The position numbers and the translations under genes are program-made. A stretch of DNA of 64,000 nucleotides from Trochalopteron elliotii (lineage: Eukaryota > Chordata > Aves > Passeriformes > Leiothrichidae), in contig JANPWX010000359.1 in assembly GCA_024734555.1 (NCBI GenBank), positions 297,863 through 361,862 on the forward strand. The letters run 5' to 3'. Shown piece by piece: positions 1 through 12,100 of the stretch. Position 1 is the first letter of the stretch, and every line of letters starts with the position of its first letter. Under the pieces are notes generated by a model, which had not been told where the DNA came from, ran no database searches, and was given only the letters and a program-made list of their open reading frames with translations.

Positions 1-423
1 GGGGATTCTGCCCTCTGCTCTGGTGACACCCCACCAGGAGCACTGCACCCAGCTCTGGGCTCCCAGCACAGGAAGGACATTTGCAATGGGTCCAGAGGAG
101 GCCATGAAGATGGTTAGAAGAATGAGGCACTTTTCCTGTGAGGGAAGGCTAAGAAAATTTGGGCTGCTCAGCCTGGAAAGACCTCAGAAAAACCTTCCAG
201 TACCTAAAGGGAGCCTACAAGAGAGCTGAAGACAGACTTTTTGCTGGGCATGCAGTGATAGGACATGGGGTGATGGCTTCAGACTGAATGGGGCAAGGGT
301 TACATTAGATATTTGGGAGAAATTTTTCATGGCAAGGGTGGTGAGGCTCTGGAACAGACTGCTCAGGGAAGTTGTGACTGCCCCATCCCTGCACAACCTG
401 GTCTAGTGGAAGGTGTTGTCTAA
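1..423 (+). mobile_element. CR1 LINE fragment, 3' region, cut by the left edge
   Basis: Plus-orientation CR1 sequence is recognisable from its hallmark phrases: ctctggtgacaccccacc, cagctctgggctcccagcac, gggctgctcagcctgg, ccagtacctaaagggagcct, gtggtgaggctctggaacag and ctggtctagtggaaggtgtt. It has small internal deletions and stops before the terminal short repeat of CR1, so it is degraded at the 3' end. The open frame through it (23-229) is a remnant of the ORF2 end and 3' UTR, not a gene. Confidence 0.9.
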
Positions 424-2708
424 CCCAAGTCACTACTGACAACAGTTTTCACCAGTGACCCCAAATCCTCAAGCACTGCCGAAGACACCCTTCAGTTTGG
501 TTCTGAACAACACAGCACTTTTGGACATACTATTGGAATATCTGTGCCTTGTTCACAGGCAAATATTTTTCAACATTGTGTTGAAAAGCCTTTTAAAAAC
601 GGGAGAAGTGAATGAATACTACAAAACATTCAGGAATCAAGTGAAGAAGCATAAAAATAACACTTGAATAGTATAAAACCTAAAATAAAGAACACATTTA
701 AGATCCCACAAAAAGTAAGGAAAATTAATTTTCTTCCAGAAGTTTTATGCAGGGGATAAGCAGTTCAAGAGTGGTAACTTCCTACGGAACAAGTAGGAAA
801 AAAAACCCAACCACCTGATGCTTTCAATCTTTACACTCCCAAGGAAGGATGAAGAACTGGTGCCAAAAACTGAAATACATTTTCCATGGGAGGAAAAGGG
901 AGTGCTGTAATAACAAAAATTCATTCAAGAGTAATAAAGAAATCAGCAGTGTTGTACAGGATTTGGAAAAATTCGACTTTACACGAGCTATCACATAAAA
1001 CTGCCTTCTCAGACCTTCAGTCTTGGAAAGACTTGCCTCTTTTCTGGCACATCAGCAGCAATCCTGGGGTGTTACAGACAAAGGCTGGGAAGACTGGAGG
1101 TGATCAACTTCGCATTATGCAGCAATATTAAGAAGATGGTTACTTGTAGGCAAAGAATTTCAATGTTCAGTAAGGAGAGGAACTGCATCAAAGAGATGAT
1201 TAAACTTGCTAACTCTTTCAAAGATAGCATATAAGAAAGAGAAAGAACTATCTGGTTAGACTTGCAGAGAACTAATTTTTAACTATAAAACTAAGAGAGG
1301 TTTTATGTGTAAAATTACAGTGTTGGGACAACCCACCTCTAAAGCTGTAGACGAGAAGAGATTATTCAAGCAACAGCCATGCTTTGACCCAATCTGTGTG
1401 CCCTCCTGGCCAGTAAAAACTGAAGAAAATATGTCGGAAGTCTACTAGAGTGTGATCCAAATCGGATCCAAAAGCTAATTACACCAAACTGCAACGGAAA
1501 CCAAGACAATAATCCAAGGAGTACAATGGAAAGTCATTCTGGGTCCTACATACGAAATTCCCAAAGGGGTAGGATTGTTTGACTGAATCTATGTAAGGTC
1601 TTAGAAAATAGAAATTAAAGTCAAGGACAGTACCAGCTTTAGAAATTCCACCTACATTCCCCCTGAATAGATTTGTAGCCTGCAAGGAAATTAAGGAAAG
1701 CAGTAAGAAAAATGAGTGTAATCATGTTTTTCTTGGATTTAAACAAACATAGAAAAGAAATGTGTTTTGGGGCTTAAACTGGAAACGTAGCAAGAATAGT
1801 TTTCCTTTTAGTTTTTTAAATTACCCTGGTCTACATTCTATTTTGAACTACAGTTCCTGCTACGGAAGTAACCTTTGAGCAACAAACACCTTAAGGAGGG
1901 TATTTTAGACCTCAGCTGAGACTTGTGGTCTTTGATGGCATAAAATGACATTTAAAAAGTAGAAAGCTCACCTGAAGAAAAATATGTCAAAGAAATGAAA
2001 GAAATAAAACTAGAATATGGGTAAAAATATTTAAAAAAAAAGGTAATTGGAAGGCAAATTATTATGAGCCCCATTACCAAAATTTTGTTATTAATTAGCA
2101 AACGTGAGTCATTAACAAAAATAACTGCTGTTTTTCAGTAATTACAATTCTGACTGGAGCACTGACCCCCACACTGGTTACCAGGAGACTTCAGAGTCCA
2201 GATCACATCTATTCGTGCTGTTCCTGAGGTGGTTTAATTCCAGCTATCTGTTCACCTGCTACAAAGGGGCTAACTGTGATAAGTCTTTGTGAGTTATTCC
2301 TTCTATGGCTGCAAAAGCTTGTCAGGCAGATTAACAGGGCTTTTTATTCAAACAGACAAAAAGGACAGAAAGATCAAGAGCTCTCAGGGGATGGCAACAA
2401 ATACAGAAATGAACTAATTCAGCTGAACAGCAGACAAAAATAAGTCTTCACACTCAGGCATACATATGGGCCATAACAAAGCTGCACCTGCTTATATCAT
2501 CTCTTCCTTTGCCGTCTGACTCCTGCTCAGTTGTTGTGAACTCTGTAGCCATGCTGAAATCAGGTTAAGTGGCTCATTTGGGGCATCTTTTCTTCACTAG
2601 CCCAGTGGCAATGTCTCCTCTGCATCCCCACCCCCCAAAGGAGCTGGGAACATAATTGAGGCAATTTTAACTTGGCTTTTATGTACAAGAGGTCACTACA
2701 GTACTTAC
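1..2708 (-). other. RFTN1: RFTN1 intron 5 (partial)
   Basis: This is the sequence downstream of the exon 5 donor, running off the left edge. Positions 1-423 are a CR1 fragment. The remaining 2.3 kb appear unique. I searched on the minus strand for the next raftlin exon (EIFTLFNKP block) and did not see it, so it should lie beyond position 1. A TAATTA-rich stretch at 2040-2320 looks like possible conserved non-coding DNA but is unproven. Confidence 0.9.
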
Positions 2709-3132
2709 TGCCAGTAAGTGGCTTTAAACATCGCGCTGGCGTTTCGTTCTCTGCAAGTCCATTCGTCTTGTCTGCTGCTTCTCTCACACTTGAGTTCTCA
2801 TGTTGAGACTGTTCTTCGTTTCCCTTCACAGGCTTGGAATTCAGCTCTTCAGTAGCCTGTCCTTCACCTCTACAGCCTTCTCTGGATGTGGCACATTGGT
2901 CAGCACTTTGCTCACTCTGTGTTGGAGTACAGCATCCACCAGTGCCGTCTATTTGCTCGCCACCCGGTGAAGCATGATCCTCGGGGCAATTTGAAACATT
3001 TTTATTATCTCTTGATTGCACAGAGTTGTTACTGGCAGGTGTCAGGGAGGCGCTGACAAGGCAGTTCTTTTGGGAATGGTACTGAGGTATAATTCCAACA
3101 AATTTCAAGCCTTGACTTGCAGCATCTTGAAT
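2709..3132 (-). CDS. RFTN1: RFTN1 exon 5 (residues 148-288), conserved start then low-complexity linker
   Basis: This 424-nt exon has its acceptor at catcttgtag (AG at 3134-3133) with a plausible branch site CTAAT about 20 nt upstream, and its donor GTAAGTAC from 2708. Codons start in phase 0 with IQDAASQGLKFVGIIPQYHS, strongly conserved with raftlin. The remaining 120 or so residues are polar and look disordered, rich in Ser, Asn, Gln, Glu and Gly (for example NSVQSRDNKNVSNCPEDHAS and EEQSQHENSSVREAAD). This is the region where raftlins diverge most. It ends in phase 1 after PLTG plus A, compatible with the Lys-Met-Glu-Ile-Phe start expected of the next exon, which is outside the window. The frame stays open through the donor to a stop near 2560, so intron retention would add about 50 unrelated residues. 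Confidence 0.95.
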
Positions 3133-6100
3133 CTACAAGATGAAGAAGATTAGATTTTTAACTGTCAAGCTGTCTTAGCTAAATAGAAACACAGAAAATA
3201 ACACCTTTCAAGGCAGCGAGCATGTCATTTTGCTACTTTTGTCCACTACCACTAGAAATTGTCATGTTGCATTTATATAAAAAGGTACATTCTAAAGGAG
3301 CAAGATGAAAAGTTGCCCAAACCATCTGATATAATGTGAAAATGGGGGAGATGGGGGGGAAGGAAAAAAGAGAAAATGCCTACATATTTCTTCACAAGAG
3401 ATAAAGCTTATTTATATTAAAATATTAGAAGTGGTATTTCTTACAAAAATATTTTTGTCTTGATCTTAAGAAATTGGAGACTTGTTATTGTATCTTCTGC
3501 TGTATTAGGTGTGTGATTATGCCACTTATGAAAGGAAAAGCTGATTAATTCTATAACAACAGTTGTTGTTTGTCCTATTTTGGATTGAGACACAAATGGC
3601 AAACTTTCACACAATGAGCGCATAAAAGCAAAAGCTATTTTAATACACCACTTTGGGGAAGATACAGAACTCAGAATAAAAAAAGCCATTGTGACATGAG
3701 CTAAGAAGAAGAAAAAGGAAACTAAAAGGCTCTATCACTAATCCTTTACACTTCAGGTAAAGGAGGAAAATGAAGGAATCAGATCACAAAAGATCCTAAG
3801 AGAAAAAGCACTGGGCTAGTAGTAATGACAATTACATAAAGGCAGCATTAGCTAATGAAGGTTTGAGATGAAGCAGAAAGAGAAATCTCTTTCAGGCAGA
3901 CTCAGCACCATGGAGTCATCAGCCTCACACTCCTCAAACCCAGGAGAAGTGCGAGTGCGAGACAGACTTCTGTGAAAACATATGAGTGTCTACTGCTTCA
4001 TTTATCAAAATCATTCACCAAAAGGAAAAGGCTTCCATTTAATGTATACTCTTCACATGATGTAAAATCTAAATACACATAAATCTTTCAAAAATAAATG
4101 CCTTGAGAATGGAGAAATAATTTCACTTTGTCTGCATAACACAAAATTCCAAAGAGTTAAAGTGTCTAAATTCTTTGCCTATGCTCAAGTTAGCATGAAC
4201 TTAGGAAAAACAGTTCAGTGGGACTTTTTTCAGTAGCAAGTAAAAAGGAAGAATTTTGTATCTTTTTCAAATTTAAGAGGAAGCTCATTTCTGCATCTTC
4301 TCTACACACACTTTTTTTTTTAAATGTATCATTTACTTCCTGGTAACATGTTACTGCTCTGAACACCCAAACCTACAGACTATGCCTGATCAACAAGAAC
4401 TTCCTCTTTCAAACCACTATTATATTTTCCACGTTAAATTAACTCCTCATTTCATTATCACAGGAATTTAAACATAGGCCTCCAGGAAACAAGGCAATGG
4501 TCTTCACAGGTGTTTAGCCTGGGAAACATGGGATGCTGACTTAAGTAAAGCTCATTGCTAAACAGGACAATAAAAATACCATTAGCAGTATCCTGGCCAA
4601 AAGGGTATCTGTCTACAAAGAAAGTTAGCTTTTACTTTGCTCAGGAAGGTTTAAGTGAGTGTCAGTGACAGATGCATTTATAAATGTGCTCAATGGTCCG
4701 GGCTCTCCATTGTAACTCAATTCATACTTTTTTATATAGTTAGTGATAGAGTTACAAATTAATTTCATCTCTTATCACTCATATACAGACACAACACTAC
4801 ATTTGTTTAGTAGGTTGCAGGGCAGCTAATTATAGAAATCTAACTAGCATGCAACTGTTAGAGAGTTTGAGGACAGTACATATGTGGTAATATTACTGGT
4901 CCTGGTCAATAAAGACTGCTTGTCAATCTACATCAGACACCCACGCTGTGATATGGAGGAGAGAGAACAGCTTTCATAGATACTGTAGCAATGTTTTACA
5001 GTCTCAGCTTACTAAAAAAAATTGTTTGTTCTAAAGAGTACCTGAAGCTGAAATGTTCCTTTTGAGGCTCTTGTTCTCACAATAGAAACATGAGGAACTG
5101 AAAACCAAATTTCAGTCTTACCTGTACTGGCCAAACAGCTTAGCAGGAAGGTTGGAAAAATAGTTTGTATCTTCAAGGCCCTTTCTCAACAAAGTTAATA
5201 CTGTACACTACAGAACACAAAATCTTATTTAAATATATATTTCAAATTTTCCTAATGACATATGGCAAAACCTAGCATCTCATTATTCTCAATAAAGGAA
5301 ATGTAGCAGGAAATGCCACATCAAAAGTGTGGTGCAAACTGCAGCACAGGAAAGTGATGTATCAGCAGACACAGTCTCTCAACTTTTCACAAAACCATGA
5401 AGAAGCTAGATTTCATCAGAAAGTGTAAAGGCTGAACATATTCAAACTACAAGGGCAATTTGTTTTTCAGGATCCTGCCAAGGGCTTAAATATTATGAAA
5501 TTTTAGTTGCCTTTACACCAGACCGAATCATGCCATCCAGTAGAATCATCTTTTCTGTTTCCTGAATATACAAATTTAAAAAGAGAAAAAAACAAACAAA
5601 AAAACCAAACCAAACAAAAAAAACCAACCAACCAAAAACAAACAAACAAACAAAACACAACAAGAAAAAACCACCAAAACTAACCCAACTGACCAAACAA
5701 ACCAAACTCACAAACAAACCAAACTCGCACCTCAGTAACTGGAGAGGTTGTGCCCAGGAGATACAGGACAGAAGGGCTGCTTCTGCAACCCACCAGCAGG
5801 TTTTGGACCTCTTGTGGCTTCCTGTGCTGGTACACACAGACAGTTATGTCTGTCACAGCCTTGTGGGAAAATATCTCAGCAGATGCAGTGTTAGGAATCA
5901 GTAAGAAGGCAAAGTATGGGAGAAATAAGGGGTAAAGCTGAAGTGAATGGGAAGAACATGATGCTACTTGGACAGGGTCACCCAAGATATTCCAGATCAG
6001 ATAAACAACACAATTACTTGTCTTTATGTGCCAGTGTGGAGCACTAACAAAGAGCACTAACAAAGGTCTGTGTCACACTGCATTGTATGACTAAATGAAA

Positions 6101-9100
6101 GGAAAAACCATAAAAACAACTACTACCTCTCTACCACTTTTCACATCAGATAAAAATCTAGATTTAAAGTGCACTTATGTTAGGTGATAAATACAAACTT
6201 CAAATGTTTTATGACAATTTTTATATCTCACATATACTATATACTTGCTGTTTACATCTTGGGAAATTCTGAAAAGGGAAATTCCAACAAAATTTAAAAA
6301 AAAAAAATTATTTTCTTCTTTCCCCAGATGGGAACAGAAACATTTTCATTGCCTCATAAAGTGCTGCTTGGATGATATTAACCACAAATACAAGACCAGA
6401 CCTCCATCACAAAAGACGTTATTGTTCAACCACAGAGGCAGAACTTAACTCATTTATTTCAATCTGGATAAACCCCCAAGTGGGTACATTCACATTTATT
6501 TACAACTGGCTTGCAACAAATTGGATTTATGGCAGTTTAAAAATAGAATCTGCTTAAAGAAGGGGTGAAATTTCATGTGTACAGAGGGCCAAGGCACTTA
6601 AAGAATTTAATGTCATCCCTATAATTTGCTTGATTAGAAACCTGGCATTTTCCCTGAGGGAAAAAAAATGACAGATTTAGCCTTCACTGTCTGGGAAATA
6701 AATATCAAATCTCCCACGAACTTTAGAAGGAATAGGAACAAGCACCGTGTCCAACCCTGATGTCACTACCTTAATTGAATTTTAGCTGGGGCACTGGTGT
6801 TAACATTCTTAACATTTGGGAATTGTTATTGTTTATTTCAGAACTGCCTGACTGCTTTTTTCATACTGCATTTGGAAGAAAAGGAGCCATCAGCAGCACA
6901 AAGCAGTGTCACTAAACATTACGTTGATGAAGCAAATTTATGTCCCATCTTTTTAAATATTTCTGGTTCTCTTGAAGGCTTCCTACCCTAATTAGAAAAT
7001 GGCTGACAGTCTGAGTTAAAGATCTGTAAAACCACTCCTGGCAACAGCATGGCTGAATGATGAAATCCTCTTTTCTGGAAAGAACTTCTTTTGCTCTGTA
7101 GCTCTCACAGTCATGTGAGAGCCCATGTTCAAAAGCTCATTTTGAACAGTCACATACAGGTTCTCTTTTCAAATCTATTTTGAATTAAGAAACTTGGCAA
7201 GTCCATTGTACAGCCCACATAATGTTTATGATTCTGTGTTTCAGTTGTCAGCTCCATAATAATCTCTTGAGAGTGAGCATGATGGTACTCTTATAAATAT
7301 GGAAACTCAAGGATATAGAACCCATGCTGAACAGAATCATACACTTTTGTCAGCTTCAGCAATTGCTTACAAGGAGATCCTGATCACATCCCCGTGGGAT
7401 GGCACACAGAAAATCAAACACTTCCAGAAAGCTCAGGGTAGTATTCCACCAAAATCAATAAAAATGTGAAACAACATGCAGCCATTTAATAATGAGGATC
7501 TCTCCCAGATAAGAATTTCAAACAAATTATTTAGCAAGTGTTAAGAATTTCTCTTAACTCTTTAATGCCAGGAGCTGGACATTTTTGAGATGTGTCCATA
7601 GAAAAAGCAGTTTTACTTATATCATGAAGGCACTTGAGTTCAGAGCAGTCCCAAATGGTCTCAGTGCTTACACTTTCTGATGACCTGGAAAAAAACACCT
7701 TCAGAACTTAGGGACGAGGACTGAACATTTCATTAGTAGGTTTGCTAGATGGTTCATTATATAACAAGGTACTGAAAGAATTTAATAGAAACCCAGAAAC
7801 AATTTACAAAGAGCACACGTATCAAAAATGCTCTTAGAGAAAGTACATTTTCCAGGAGCAAGAAACTGATTTTCTGATGGTCAGATGCATTTAGTTAGCT
7901 CTGCTGTGAACTTTGGGAAAGACTGCTACTTAATCCTACTGATGGCCAAACATATGGCCTTGGAAACAATAGCTGGTAATTTTGCTCAGAGCTGTCTATT
8001 TAAATCAGCAATGAACTGTCATAGTCAGTAAAAGAAATGCTAGTCTGTCTGTTTATTTAGTTGTTTTTAAAAGAACAACGTTAAAGGCATTAGGTGTCAT
8101 AATATGCACCAGAAACCAGATCAGTCCATTTCTCTGCCTCTTTCTTAGGATTCAAGCAAATCTCCTTTGAAAACAGACAGCACCAAGGATCTTCATGCAA
8201 AAAACACAATCTTGTGGTTTGAGGAGAATGCTATGTACTGCATGCCAGGAGTTGGAACTGGTAAAGTATGCTCAAGACTACAGTCTTCCAACTCTGTCCT
8301 CCTTCATTAATATTTAGTAGAACATGTTTCATCATAAATGCTGCACATCCCCCTCCTAGTTTGCTCATTTAAGGAAACAGATGTTTAAAATTAAGACAGG
8401 CTTTTAGTCTGCCTCTTGTATTTTCCGTAGATCTCACACGCTCCTTCTTTAGAAGACAGGAACAGTCATCACAATTTTACTGCTTACTTTAAAACCAACA
8501 TATTAGCTAATGTTCTAAAGGAGGATTTGGTTCTTTCTATATGACTCAAAACTTTTGAAACTTTGGTATTTTTGTGTCTCTAACAACACACTACAAAAAA
8601 AAGATAATTCTGCTAATCAAATAGCAAAGCATCAACTGCTCATCTTTTTTCTATCCTGTAACTCTGGACTGTTTTGCTGCTTGCAGATTTCCAAACCATG
8701 CATCCTTTCTGACAAGAATGCTCCTGTGTTTAAGCCTGTACTTCCCATGCATTTTTAAACTTTTCCAGTTTACATTCATCCAATTTTGAATTTGAGATAG
8801 ATAGCTCACATTCATATACACAGAAGCAAATAAAAATGTAGCTTTTAGAAAGTGACATCCCAGTCCGCATTCAAGTTTTCAAATCATCAAGTATTTTCAC
8901 TGTTAATCACATCAAAACAGGCCATGAGGGATAAAACACTGGAGGGATGCCTAGGAAAATGCTGCCATAATCCCAAACCACTGAGTTGCCATTTTAAGAT
9001 CTCACTGTAATTGTGGCAGAGGCACAAGAACTAGAACAAGAACCAGGTAGAGAGCAAGACACTGAACAGGGCAAGAAAGCAAGCTCTGCAGTTCTACAAC

Positions 9101-12100
9101 ATGTTCCTTGGTAGTAGCCTCTGCAGAAGGGAACTGAAGGCTACAAACAGCACAGGGAGAAATGCACTGAAATGAGAAGCTACTGCAACCTACTGCTGTG
9201 CTGAATGAAACAGAAGGTGGGATCTTGAGGCAGTGCTGCAGGAGATATTAAATTACAGTGAGCTATACATCTCCTGCTACTTGAGCCAAGAAAGGGGTGA
9301 GATTAACAACTTGAAATTCCTCTCCAGCTCGCATTGTGTGCACTCCTGAGAACAATATAACCACGCTAAACATGCAGTGCAGCATGGTGCAAGTACACTT
9401 GCTCCTTTCAGCATATTTCATTAGATGATAGGTCTTGGAACCAGTCTCATCCTCTGTGGTCCTGAACGTGTTGATTCTTCTCAAACCATCTCCTTTTAGC
9501 ACCTGTTCCTTCACTGAAGGCAAAGACTGAACATTGCTGGCCACACACTACAAAGATTCAGTGAGTGGTGTTTCTCCAAAAGCCACATAATACACCCTGC
9601 ATATTCCCACCCTTCCCCTAACTCTGAAAAAAAGTCTTGAAATTATTCACATAATTTAGGATTTATTTCCTACAATTTGTTTTAAACTTGGGAACAGCTG
9701 CTAGAGAGCAGCCAGCTATGCTCACTCAACCCAAATATTTGATACTCACTTTAAAAATAAGTCTGTAGAAATTCTGTCCCAAGCTCTGCTCTAGAGAACT
9801 AGCATTTTCAAAATGCAGACCACGTTCTGTGCAGGAATCTTTTGTGAGTAACTCCTACACTAACTGGTGAACATAAGCAAGGGGAAAATAAAGATTTACA
9901 GAGGCGTGTAGTTGACTGTTGTATCTAAAAACCATTTTAGTAACTAGCAATAATGTGATTCAATGGGAGTGATTTTAGTCCGTCTCTGTTCTAGGCGATG
10001 AAAACAAACAAATAAAAAAGGTTCAGGACAACAGGGGTATTTTAAAAAGTAGGAATTCAGTCTCAAACTTACAGGCTTTACCTTTAATTTGCAGGGAATA
10101 CTATCATTTTTATACCAACTGAAGAGCCTTTCTTTAAAACCACATTGTTTCATCAAGCCATCTGTTACTCGTAGCCAAGACTGCAATTTGAAGAATTTGC
10201 TGGTAATTTATTTTAGCACAGTATAAAACATTATAATATTCATTGTTATTTTAAAAGGGGTTTTTTTTTCCCACCAGACAGAAGCAGGATCATTAAAAAT
10301 ATCAACTACATACTTCATAATATCTATTTTTATCTTGGGCAAGGGGATGACTCTGAAAGCTGGTGGGGGCAAAGGATTATAAAAGCACTACCAAGCTCCT
10401 GGGAGAGTCCTGAAAATAGTTTTGCAATGTCCATGGAAGATATACATCAACACCACTCTTACAGGGCTTAGTCAAAAGAACACAAGTTGAAAGAAGCTTA
10501 AGCAGGAACAGATGTTTCCCTTCACACCAGGCTGTTTAAAATAGAGTATATGCTATTTTTTACCATCTCTTGTTATATATACACTTAAAAAATGTTAACA
10601 AAATGCACTTTAATAAATATTATCGCAGCAGATTACAAACAGATGAACTATTGATGTTGAGTTTCAAGTTCTGCTTCATGACCATATCTACTGCTAACAT
10701 CTAAATACTTAAAAAATAAAATAGGGGCTCTGTTTGTACTGAAAACATGCAGAAAACAAAGCTGTCAGCTAAGTGCTCTGCAATGGTTTTCATTACAATG
10801 CACTAAAAAAATAATGTTGTATTGTTCTCTTGCAAATACCCTGGAGAGTAAAGGTTTTGTGGTGGGATTTTTTGGGTTCGTTTTAAGGATGGAAATGATT
10901 TTAGAAGAGATTGAGATCACATCTAGGTAAATAATCCTAGGTAATAAACAGGAGTCTAGATGGGTCATTTTTTCAACCACAGAGATAAATCTGAACCGCT
11001 TATTTATTTGAAGAACAAGCCTCTGAGCAGTATTAAAGACTCAATGTTTTCCACTTTTTTCTTTTATTACCACCTGCTCTGACTGTACACCCTGCAGGAA
11101 ACTTCTGAACAGACCAGCTAAAACATACGTAAAACAAAGAATAATGCTTAGGATTACAATAACCATCTAAGGACCCCTGGTACCAACAAAGCAAACACCG
11201 ACTTCACAGAAGAGATCCCTTGTAAGACTGCAGCATCCGAGTCAAGAAATCCACCAACACACTAGTGTTCCTAAGAATGCATAAGCTCTGCAACGCTTTG
11301 TTCCTTCTACAAAATAAATCTCAATGTAAAGATTAAGAGATGAAGAGTAAGTAATGAAAGAGGCAAGAATATGACAAATTCTGGAACAGTTATATGAACC
11401 CCAGCATTTTTCTTATTATTCTTATTATAAGTAAAAAAACTTATAATATCAGTAATTTTCACATTCATTATTTTCAAGGAAGTTGCAGACTTTTGTCTTC
11501 TCATTTCCTTGCCATGCTGTTAACAAAAAAATAGTAATATAAATACATATTATTATGGAGACATTGATATGTTTCTCATCTTACACATCCTCTTGCCATC
11601 TCCTAATTAGATGCTGAAGAGAGTTTAAAAACTCAGAAACTGAGAGTTCAAAATCATTTCATATTGCTTTCACACAAAATACAGGTATGTGAAGCCCCTT
11701 GTTTTGATCACACAAAACAAATATTCATTCTAATGTGAGTAAATATGTAGAAAATAAGGGAATCACTCCTTTGACTGGAAACATCTATAGAAAAGATTTT
11801 AAAAGCTCTTGAAAATTTCTATAGGTATATTTAGCTGTTATTTTAGAGGAGAAACAGAAGTCCTCCTAAATGCTTCAAGCCTGCTTCTAGCTTGCAATTT
11901 AAAAGAAGCTGGAGAATTAACCTGTCTTTTAAGAGCAAAACTAACACAAAAATTCTTCATCAATTAGAACCGTAACACAGATGACTCTGCAGAAAACAAT
12001 GTGCATGAACTAAGACAGCAGTAATTCTGAAAACTCCAAAACAGCTACAGATGAATGGAAGGGAAAAAAATCAAGAGTGCAGGAAAAGAAGGATCTTGGT

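Noticed and set aside
5100..5131. Strong minus-strand donor (CAG|GTAAGA) in intron 4
   Set aside because: The upstream sequence does not match raftlin and no convincing acceptor in a compatible frame was seen.
5493..6063. Minus-strand open frames of 114 and 127 codons, one rich in Phe, Val and Leu like a membrane protein
   Set aside because: They are translations of the A/C-rich simple repeat at 5577-5727 and its flank; the composition is a direct product of the repeat.
11307..11504. Minus-strand frame containing VPEFVIF, first considered as the raftlin exon 4 end (IPEFIKK)
   Set aside because: It lacks a donor after the motif and the EGYILE block upstream; the true exon is at 16579-16687.
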